A program made the translations under genes and the position numbers. This document shows positions 52,942-59,286 of a DNA stretch of 64,000 bases, piece by piece. Location: positions 744,001 through 808,000 of the forward strand of contig NZ_FOCW01000001.1 of assembly GCF_900110225.1 (NCBI RefSeq), in the 5' to 3' direction. Origin of the DNA: Allobrachymonas denitrificans DSM 15123. GTDB lineage: Bacteria; Pseudomonadota; Gammaproteobacteria; Burkholderiales; Burkholderiaceae_C. The notes under the pieces are model-generated. The model was not told the origin of the DNA and searched no databases. It saw nothing but the letters and a program-made list of their open reading frames with translations. Each line of letters starts with the position of its first letter. The stretch's first letter is position 1.

Positions 52942-53256
52942 TCAGCTCTCAGGATTCTCCAGCCGCTCCGGTGGCAGCGGTCGCACGGCGCGCTGGTAGG
53001 TCTTGACCAGCGCCACCAGCGCCAGCACCGGAATGAAGAAAATCGCTACCGCCACCCACGCGATGCCGGCATAGGCCGTGATGGGTGACTCGTACATGAT
53101 CATCTTGCAGGGGCCGATCAGTCCCATGCCGCCGCACTTGTTGCCGATCAGATAGGCCACGCACAGCCAGAGGAAGGTGGCGATCAGGGTAGCGCGCCAC
53201 CACGGAGTCGGGTTGGGTTCGGGGCCTTCGGGCAGCGGGCGGGAGGTCTCGGACAT
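52942..53256 (-). CDS. small two-helix membrane protein
   Basis: This 104-residue protein has a Pro-rich cytoplasmic N-terminus (SETSRPLPEGPEPNPTPWW), one helix (about 20-40), a Cys-containing loop, KCGGMGLIGPCKM, a second helix (about 65-85) and a basic tail. The ATG at 53256 was chosen over one seven codons upstream. No family is recognised. The two loop Cys residues could form a disulfide in the periplasm. Confidence 0.65.
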   Translation of the reverse strand: MSETSRPLPEGPEPNPTPWWRATLIATFLWLCVAYLIGNKCGGMGLIGPCKMIMYESPITAYAGIAWVAVAIFFIPVLALVALVKTYQRAVRPLPPERLENPES

Positions 53257-53368
53257 GGGGCAATCCTTCAGTGGCAATGGGGCTCAGTCTAAAATGGAAA
53301 CTTTTCCTCTGCCCATGACGGGTATCAACTCCCGCAACTTCCGCGGCCATTCCTGCCGCAGCGTTTCC

Positions 53369-54226
53369 ATGCATACCCGTTTCATCCTGCTGCAGACCAG
53401 CCATGCCGGCAATGTCGGTGCCGTTGCGCGCGCCATGAAAGTCATGGGTTTTGACGATCTGGTGCTGGTGCAGCCGCGCTGGCACGATGTCCTGCAGCGC
53501 GAAGAGGCGATCGAACGCGCCAGCGGCGCCGATGACGTGCTGCGCAAGGCCCGCATCGTGCAAAGCTGGGAAGAGGCAGTCGAAGGCATCGAACACCTGT
53601 GCGCCACGGCAATGACGCCGCGGGATTTCGGCCCGCCCACGGTCGAGCCGCGTCCGCATTTTGCGCAACTGGTCGCCATGAACCAGGCAATAGCAGCGCG
53701 CAGCACGGAGCCCGGCGACGAACTGCTGGCAGCCGATACCGGCGCGCCTGTTGCTGCTCAAGCGCATCTGCAGGCATCGTCCGCAGCCACGGAGGCACCA
53801 CCGCTTCGCAGCCTAGGCCTCGTCTTCGGCAGCGAACGCTACGGCATGCGCAACGAAGAGGTCTACCGCTGCCACGCCTGCCTGAGCATTCCCACCAACC
53901 CCGACTACGGATCGCTCAATATCGCTGCTGCCGCACAGGTGCTGGCCTACGAGTGGCGCATGGCGCTGGGCGGCTTTGGCCAGGGAGCCACGTCAGCCCC
54001 GCCGTCAACGGAGCAGCGCGCCGACGCCGCCGAAGTCGAAGGCATGCTCGCCCATTGGGAGCAGGCTCTGATCCATGTCGGCTACCTCGATCCCGAGGCG
54101 CCCAAGAAACTCATGCCGCGCCTGCAGCAGCTGTTCCACCGCGCCACCCTGCGCCAGGAAGAAATCCACATCCTGCGCGGTATTGCGCGGGCCATGCAGA
54201 AAACCACCCACATTCCAAAACCCTGA
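53369..54226 (+). CDS. trmJ: tRNA (cytidine/uridine-2'-O-)-methyltransferase TrmJ
   Basis: This 285-residue SPOUT methyltransferase modifies the ribose at position 32 of tRNA. Motif 1 is LLQTSHAGNVGAVARAMKVM, motif 2 is LVFGSERYGMRNEE and motif 3 is IPTNPDYGSLNIAAAAQVLA; all match E. coli TrmJ. About 30 residues rich in Ala/Ser separate the first and second motifs and are not in E. coli. The C-terminal helical region is present. The ATG at 53369 starts the fold; earlier in-frame ATGs would add up to 24 residues. Confidence 0.92.
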   Translation: MHTRFILLQTSHAGNVGAVARAMKVMGFDDLVLVQPRWHDVLQREEAIERASGADDVLRKARIVQSWEEAVEGIEHLCATAMTPRDFGPPTVEPRPHFAQLVAMNQAIAARSTEPGDELLAADTGAPVAAQAHLQASSAATEAPPLRSLGLVFGSERYGMRNEEVYRCHACLSIPTNPDYGSLNIAAAAQVLAYEWRMALGGFGQGATSAPPSTEQRADAAEVEGMLAHWEQALIHVGYLDPEAPKKLMPRLQQLFHRATLRQEEIHILRGIARAMQKTTHIPKP

Positions 54227-54251
54227 GCGCGGTGGGCGCTCCGGCTCCCGC

Positions 54252-54257
54252 TACACT
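54252..54257 (+). promoter_or_regulatory. -10-like TACACT before cysE
   Basis: TACACT lies six bases before the cysE ATG, within GCTACACTTG, and no ribosome binding site fits between. It matches the leaderless pattern seen at several genes here. Confidence 0.38.
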
Positions 54258-54263
54258 TGTTCC

Positions 54264-55040
54264 ATGCTTTCCCGTATCCAGTCCGACATCCAGTGCATCC
54301 TCGAACGCGACCCTGCCGCGCGCAGCAAGTGGGATGTGGTGTTTTCCTATCCGGGCTTCCACGCCCTGATACTGCATCGCGTCGCGCACAGTTGCTGGAG
54401 CAGCGGCTGGACCTGGCTGGCCCGCTGGATTTCGCACTGGGGCCGCTGGCTTACCGGCATCGAGATTCACCCCGGCGCCAAGATCGGCGACCGTGTCTTC
54501 ATCGACCACGGCATGGGCGTCGTGATCGGTGAAATGGCCGAAGTGGGGGATGACTGCACCATCTATCAGGGCGTGACCCTGGGCGGCACCTCGCTGGCCA
54601 AGGGTACCAAGCGCCACCCGACGCTGGAGCAAGGGGTCATCGTCGGTGCGCATGCGTGCGTGCTCGGCGGATTCACGGTCGGAGCCGGGGCCAAGGTCGG
54701 CTCTGGTGCGGTGGTGACCAAGCCGGTACCTGCCGGTGCCACAGCCGTCGGCAACCCCGCGCGCATCATCCAGGCCGACGCCGACACCAAACGCGAGGCC
54801 GCCGCCAACCAGATGGGCTTCTCCGCCTATGGCGTCACGCAGAACGACGACCCCTACAGCCTCGCCATGCGCGGCCTGATCGACAGCGCTTCCAGCCAGG
54901 AACACCAGATCGCGCTGCTCTGGCAGACAGTCGAGAAGCTCGCTGCCCAGCTCAAGGAAAGTGACTGCCTGCCGGACGAGGCCGCGTTCGAAGAGGAAGC
55001 TTCCGAGATCAAGCGCCTGAACGATCTGCTCGGCAAGTAA
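54264..55040 (+). CDS. cysE: serine O-acetyltransferase
   Basis: This 258-residue enzyme makes O-acetylserine from serine and acetyl-CoA, the first step of cysteine synthesis. It is the short-N-terminus type. The left-handed beta helix of hexapeptide repeats covers about 65-170 (GIEIHPGAKIGDRVFIDHG through AGATAVGNPARI), with the active-site His in IDHGMGVVIGE. The C-terminal tail of about 85 residues is unusually long and polar. It is 37 bp after trmJ. Confidence 0.93.
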   Translation: MLSRIQSDIQCILERDPAARSKWDVVFSYPGFHALILHRVAHSCWSSGWTWLARWISHWGRWLTGIEIHPGAKIGDRVFIDHGMGVVIGEMAEVGDDCTIYQGVTLGGTSLAKGTKRHPTLEQGVIVGAHACVLGGFTVGAGAKVGSGAVVTKPVPAGATAVGNPARIIQADADTKREAAANQMGFSAYGVTQNDDPYSLAMRGLIDSASSQEHQIALLWQTVEKLAAQLKESDCLPDEAAFEEEASEIKRLNDLLGK

Positions 55041-55064
55041 GCCCGGATCGCGCAGTGCGCATGA

Positions 55065-55092
55065 AAAAAACCGGCACAGCGTGCCGGTTTTT
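55065..55092 (+). terminator. bidirectional terminator between cysE and the FecR-domain gene
   Basis: AAAAACCGGCAC pairs with GTGCCGGTTTTT around a three-base loop. The A- and T-rich arms on both sides make it effective from both directions. Confidence 0.88.
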
Positions 55093-55117
55093 GTTTTCAT
55101 TGTTCGCCGGCGCTCAC

Positions 55118-56443
55118 TCAGGATGAGGTTGGCACGCGTTCCAGCAACACGTGATAGGGCAGACTGCCCACGTTGGCCGGAATCAGGATGCGATAGGTCT
55201 GGTGCTCTGGCTGCGCCAGTTCGGAGTTGCGGGCGGATACACGCAGGTAATAGGTACCCGGTCCTACCGCAGGCAGTACGAGTTCGCCGGTGCCGCGCGC
55301 TTCGGCCGCTCCTGCGGACCGGGTCAGCCCGGGATCGGCAAATACCGTCGCCGTCACCGCGCTGGGCGCTTTCGGGCTTTGCTTGGCCTGCTGGAAATAC
55401 ACGCCGCTCCAGCGCAGCGTCAGCCCCGAAGACTGGGCGTACAGGGAGGGGTGCAGCAGCAGGGATTCAGGCGCATGCAGCACCACACGGGTGTCCGCAT
55501 CCAGCCCTTCCAGGCCATTGGCATCCACGCCGCGCACGCGCAGATACCAGGTGCCGGGCGTCAGGCCGTTGAGGTTGACTGCATTGCCCGCGAGTTTCTC
55601 GCTGAGGTGGACGGTCTCGAATTGCGCATCACCGGAGGCGATCACGCGATAGCTGCGTGCGTCCGGCACCGTCGGGAAGGTCCAGATGGCGTTCGGCTGC
55701 ATCAGCGTGTCTGTCGTGCCGGCAAACCGGACGGCAGGCAGCAGCTTCACCGCAGCCATTTCCGCCTGATTCGGATCCACGGCAGCGCCCTGGCCTTGCT
55801 CCAGCAGGATGGCCGAGCCCTTCCAGGTGTTCTCGTTGTTGACCACGCCCTGCAGCACTTCGGCACGATCCTGACGGGCCGTGGGGTCGGCCGCAGCGAC
55901 GCGGAAGCGGGTGCCGCGTACACCGATCAGCGAGGTAGTGGTTTCCACTTCCAGCGGCTTGGCACGCGGGGCGACCTTGTTGACGGCCGCTTCCAGCGCA
56001 CCCTGGGCCAGGCGCATCTTGGCGGCAAACCAGTTCACCATGCGTCCGCCCTTGCTGCGGTCCGGCGCAATGTAGTAGCGGCTCAGCGTAACGTCCGCAA
56101 TGGTGCGCGGCATGAGTTTCACCTGCGAACCATCGGCCAGCACGAGCACGGCCGAGCTGTCTTCGCCTGTACTGATCCGCGCATTTTCCTGCAGGCGCAC
56201 ACCGGCGTTGACGGATTGTCCGTTCACCTTCACATCACCCACGGTGTGCGTCAGATGCACCTCGGTGCTGCGGAAACGCAGCTGGGTCAGCGGCGTCGTC
56301 AGCGTGGCGCCCTGTGCCGCAAGGGGAGGGGCAGGGGGAGCGGCCATGGCCGGCAGTCCGGTCAGCGTCAGCCCGGCCACGCACAGCACGGCCAGCCGAC
56401 TGACAGCGGGGCCGCGGGGAGGCATGGAAACACGGAGCTTCAT
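55118..56443 (-). CDS. FecR-domain periplasmic protein
   Basis: This 441-residue protein has a signal peptide (LAVLCVAGLTLTGLPAMAA) and a FecR/DUF-type domain at about 60-200 (GDVKVNGQSVNAGVRLQENA, TTSLIGVRGTRFRVA). Two Fn3-like beta modules at about 250-430 follow (GLTPGTWYLRVRGVD, VGPGTYYLRVSARN). It lacks a transmembrane helix of an anti-sigma factor and has no sigma gene beside it. Such stand-alone FecR proteins may sense or stabilise envelope components. The ATG at 56443 was chosen; a second at 56464 is possible. Confidence 0.8.
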   Translation of the reverse strand: MKLRVSMPPRGPAVSRLAVLCVAGLTLTGLPAMAAPPAPPLAAQGATLTTPLTQLRFRSTEVHLTHTVGDVKVNGQSVNAGVRLQENARISTGEDSSAVLVLADGSQVKLMPRTIADVTLSRYYIAPDRSKGGRMVNWFAAKMRLAQGALEAAVNKVAPRAKPLEVETTTSLIGVRGTRFRVAAADPTARQDRAEVLQGVVNNENTWKGSAILLEQGQGAAVDPNQAEMAAVKLLPAVRFAGTTDTLMQPNAIWTFPTVPDARSYRVIASGDAQFETVHLSEKLAGNAVNLNGLTPGTWYLRVRGVDANGLEGLDADTRVVLHAPESLLLHPSLYAQSSGLTLRWSGVYFQQAKQSPKAPSAVTATVFADPGLTRSAGAAEARGTGELVLPAVGPGTYYLRVSARNSELAQPEHQTYRILIPANVGSLPYHVLLERVPTSS

Positions 56444-56570
56444 GACGGACTCTTTCTCTTTCATTACGTGAACCCGGAAGATTGTAGAAAAAATGACGCA
56501 CGAAAACCACCACTGTCACATTGGCGTGACAGTGGTGGTGCTGGCCGGAATGCTCAGATGATTCCCGGGC

Positions 56571-57242
56571 TTATTCCGCAGCGTCCTCGTCGGTGTCTTC
56601 GGGAGATGCGGTGTCGACGACACTGGCTTTGAGCAGTTCGACCTTCACCAGCTGGAAAAGTTCGCGGTAGGCGCGACCATGGCGTTGTGCCGCACCGGGT
56701 TGTTCCTTGGGAGCCGCCTGCGCATCCTTGCGTGCCTGGCGGATCAGTGCGCGCAATTGCTGGATGTCGGTGTCCGGATACTGCTGCAGCCATTCGGTCA
56801 GGGCGTCATCGCCACCGTCCTCGGCCAGCAGGCGTTCGCGCCAGTGTTCGGCCTGATGCAGCGCAGCCAGTTCGCTCGCACTGCCATCGCGCTGCACCTG
56901 CAGCGCTGCGCGAACGGCATCAATCACTTCATCATCGAGCTTGCGCATCAGCTTGCCGATGAACTGCATCTGGCGTCGCTTGCCTTCGAAGTTGCTGATG
57001 CGCCTGGCGTCGGCCAGTGCTTCCATCAGCTTGTCGGGCAGTTCGAGCGGAGCCATCAGGTCCGAGCGCAGGGTCAGCAATTCTTCGCCCAGTTCCTGCA
57101 GGGCTTCGCTTTCGCGCTTCAGGTCACTCTTGCTGATATCGACATCGCCCTTGGCCTGGCGCTTGAGCTCCAGATCGAGCTCGCTGCCTTCGTGCACGAA
57201 GTGGCCTTTGACGTAGTAACCGCGTTTGGGTTTGCGTGACAT
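56571..57242 (-). CDS. yjgA: ribosome biogenesis factor YjgA (DarP)
   Basis: This 223-residue DUF615 protein binds the large ribosomal subunit during assembly in E. coli. It begins SRKPKRGYYVKGHFVHEGSE and has the helical core SDLKRESEALQELGEELLTL and the C-terminal HWRERLLAEDGGDDALTEWL. It is divergent from pmbA with 53 bp between the start codons, sharing one symmetric promoter region. A long acidic tail (ASPEDTDEDAAE) ends it. Confidence 0.9.
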   Translation of the reverse strand: MSRKPKRGYYVKGHFVHEGSELDLELKRQAKGDVDISKSDLKRESEALQELGEELLTLRSDLMAPLELPDKLMEALADARRISNFEGKRRQMQFIGKLMRKLDDEVIDAVRAALQVQRDGSASELAALHQAEHWRERLLAEDGGDDALTEWLQQYPDTDIQQLRALIRQARKDAQAAPKEQPGAAQRHGRAYRELFQLVKVELLKASVVDTASPEDTDEDAAE

Positions 57243-57276
57243 GTGTGTCCGTGAAAATTCTGGGAATAGGATTAGG

Positions 57277-57291
57277 CAAGTATCATACTTG
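57277..57291. promoter_or_regulatory. symmetric bidirectional promoter between yjgA and pmbA
   Basis: CAAGTAT-C-ATACTTG is a 15-bp perfect dyad. It contains TATCAT (plus strand, 57281-57286) and TATGAT (minus strand, 57282-57287), so each gene has a -10 box on its own strand. The plus-strand box ends nine bases before the pmbA ATG; the minus-strand transcript would have a leader of about 33 bases. Confidence 0.55.
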
Positions 57292-57295
57292 TCCT

Positions 57296-58702
57296 ATGAA
57301 AAAGACAGCACCTCGTTCCCGCGTCGCCGAGCCGGCGCCTGCGGCCGACCAGCCGCTCACCGGCTTCGCCTACAGCCGCGCCTTCTTCGAGGAACTGGTC
57401 GATACCGCCATTGCCCACGCCAGGAAGCTGGGTGCGACCGACGCCGGTGCCGAGGCCTCCGAAGGCTGTGGCCTGTCGGTCTCCGTGCGCCAAGGCGAAC
57501 TGGAAAACGTCGAGCGCAACCGCGACAAGTCGCTGGGCGTGACGGTCTACATCGGCCACCAGCGCGGCAATGCCAGCACTTCCGATTTTTCCCGCAAGGC
57601 CATCGAGCAGACGGTGCAGGCCGCGTATGACGTGGCGCGCTTCACGGCGCAGGACCCGGCTGCAGGCCTGCCGGACGAGCGTGATGTGGAAACTGCTCCG
57701 CGCGATCTGGAGCTGTTCCACCCCTGGGCCATCGACAGCGACCGTGCCGCCCGCATGGCCCTGCGCTGCGAAGCTGCCGCTCTGGACTGCGACCCGCGCA
57801 TCACCAACAGCGAAGGCGCCAGCGTCTCGGCGCAGCAAAGCCATTTCTTCAGCGCGCATACGCACGGCTTCCGTGGCGGCTATGCCAGTTCGCGCCATTC
57901 CATTTCCGTGGCGCCGATCGCCGGCCATGGCGATGACATGCAGCGCGACTACTGGTACAGCTCCATGCGCAATCCGGTCGATCTGGCGGATCCAAAGAAA
58001 ATCGGCCGCTACGCTGCCGAACGTGCGCTGAGCCGCCTGCACGCGCGCAAGATCCTGACCACCGAGTGCCCGGTGCTGTTCGAGGCGCCCCTGGCTGCCG
58101 GCCTGATGGGCAGCTTCGTGCACGCCGTCAGTGGCGGCTCGCTCTACCGCAAGAGCAGCTTCCTGCTCGACAGCATGGGCAAGCGGGTGTTCCCCAAGCA
58201 CATCCAGATGCGCGAAGATCCTTTCATCATCGGCGGCAAGGGCAGCAGCCCCTTCGACGACGAAGGCGTGCGCGAACAGGCGCGTGATGTGGTCGAGGAT
58301 GGCAAGGTGCAGGGCTATTTCCTCAGCGCCTATACCGCCCGCAAGCTCGGCATGCGCACCACCGGCAACGCTGGCGGCAGCCACAACCTTACCTTCACCA
58401 GCACGCTCACACAGGCGCAGGACGACCTGGACGAGATGCTGCGCAAGCTGGGCACCGGCCTGTTCGTCATCGAACTGATGGGGCAGGGCGTCAACCTCGT
58501 CACCGGCGACTATTCACGCGGTGCCAGCGGCTTCTGGGTGGAGAACGGTCAGATCCAGTTCCCGGTGCAGGAAATCACCATCGCCGGCAACCTCAAGGAC
58601 ATGTTCATGGGCATCGAGGCCGTGGGCTCCGACATCTACACCATGGGCGCCAAGACCACCGGTTCGGTGCTGATCAACCGCATGAAAGTGGCAGGGAGCT
58701 GA
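57296..58702 (+). CDS. pmbA: TldD/PmbA-family metalloprotease subunit PmbA
   Basis: This 468-residue protein is the PmbA/TldE partner of the TldD protease, which processes peptides such as microcin B17 precursors and CcdA. It has the ESGCGL-like motif EASEGCGLSVSVRQGELENV and the closing GNLKDMFMGIEAVGSDIYTM and TGSVLINRMKVAG. The catalytic HExxxH lies in TldD, not in PmbA, and TldD is not in this window. It is followed two bases later by a small membrane protein gene. Confidence 0.93.
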   Translation: MKKTAPRSRVAEPAPAADQPLTGFAYSRAFFEELVDTAIAHARKLGATDAGAEASEGCGLSVSVRQGELENVERNRDKSLGVTVYIGHQRGNASTSDFSRKAIEQTVQAAYDVARFTAQDPAAGLPDERDVETAPRDLELFHPWAIDSDRAARMALRCEAAALDCDPRITNSEGASVSAQQSHFFSAHTHGFRGGYASSRHSISVAPIAGHGDDMQRDYWYSSMRNPVDLADPKKIGRYAAERALSRLHARKILTTECPVLFEAPLAAGLMGSFVHAVSGGSLYRKSSFLLDSMGKRVFPKHIQMREDPFIIGGKGSSPFDDEGVREQARDVVEDGKVQGYFLSAYTARKLGMRTTGNAGGSHNLTFTSTLTQAQDDLDEMLRKLGTGLFVIELMGQGVNLVTGDYSRGASGFWVENGQIQFPVQEITIAGNLKDMFMGIEAVGSDIYTMGAKTTGSVLINRMKVAGS

Positions 58703-58704
58703 TC

Positions 58705-59130
58705 ATGGCAACTGCTCAGGACGCGCTGATTCTGGCCGAGGGCCAGGCGCCTGACTGGGCTTTCCATCTGGCCGAGGGACAGTGGACGCATTCGCCATTG
58801 CTCTGGGCCTGGGTGGCGGCAGCCCTGCTGGCGGTTGCCATTTTCTGGATGCTGTCGGCCCGCTGGAAACCGCTGTGGCGTGCATTGGCGCGCTCCGGCG
58901 TGGTGGCCGTGCTGTTTTCGCCGGCCATCGTGGCTTGCGAGAGCATCTCCATCATGCCGTTCCCCATCCTGCTCAAGCTGGCGCTGCAGCACCGCGAGGC
59001 CCTGACCTGCGGCGCACCCTTGGTGGCACTGCCACCCAATGCCATGACCTTTGGCGGGCTGTGGCTGGTGCTGTTCCTGGCGTTCTGGGTCTGGCACTGG
59101 TTCCGGCAGCCGTCGCCCACAAGGCGTTAA
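58705..59130 (+). CDS. small membrane protein after pmbA
   Basis: This 141-residue protein has three predicted helices: WAWVAAALLAVAIFWML, SGVVAVLFSPAIVACES and WLVLFLAFWVWHWF. The last helix is Trp-rich. The ATG lies two bases after the pmbA stop, so it is part of that transcript. No family is recognised, and the reading frame supports it by its clean membrane pattern only. An array of repeats follows the stop by six bases. Confidence 0.65.
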   Translation: MATAQDALILAEGQAPDWAFHLAEGQWTHSPLLWAWVAAALLAVAIFWMLSARWKPLWRALARSGVVAVLFSPAIVACESISIMPFPILLKLALQHREALTCGAPLVALPPNAMTFGGLWLVLFLAFWVWHWFRQPSPTRR

Positions 59131-59136
59131 GCTGCG

Positions 59137-59198
59137 GCGGCTTGCGGCTTGCGGCTTGCGGCTTGCGGCTTGCGGCTTGCGGCTTGCGGCTTGCGGCT
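59137..59198. repeat. tandem array, unit GCGGCTT, eight copies and a partial
   Basis: Eight perfect 7-bp copies cover 59137-59192, followed by GCGGCT to 59198, where a second array begins at once. The arrays separate the membrane-protein gene from the converging P-type ATPase gene. Confidence 0.96.
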
Positions 59199-59263
59199 GA
59201 GGCTGAGGCTGAGGCTGAGGCTGAGGCTGAGGCTGAGGCTGAGGCTGAGGCTGAGGCTGAGGC
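59199..59263. repeat. tandem array, unit GAGGCT, ten copies and a partial
   Basis: Ten perfect 6-bp copies cover 59199-59258 with a partial to 59263. It begins right after the GCGGCTT array. The two units share GGCT, suggesting one seeded the other by slippage. Overlapping frames encode runs of Ala-Glu or Ser-Leu, but none is supported as a gene. Confidence 0.96.
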
Positions 59264-59286
59264 GGGCGTAGCGACCTCTTGCGCCT

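Noticed and set aside
11985-59263. The tandem arrays as CRISPR repeats
   Set aside because: Units are only 6-8 bases, with no spacers and no cas genes.
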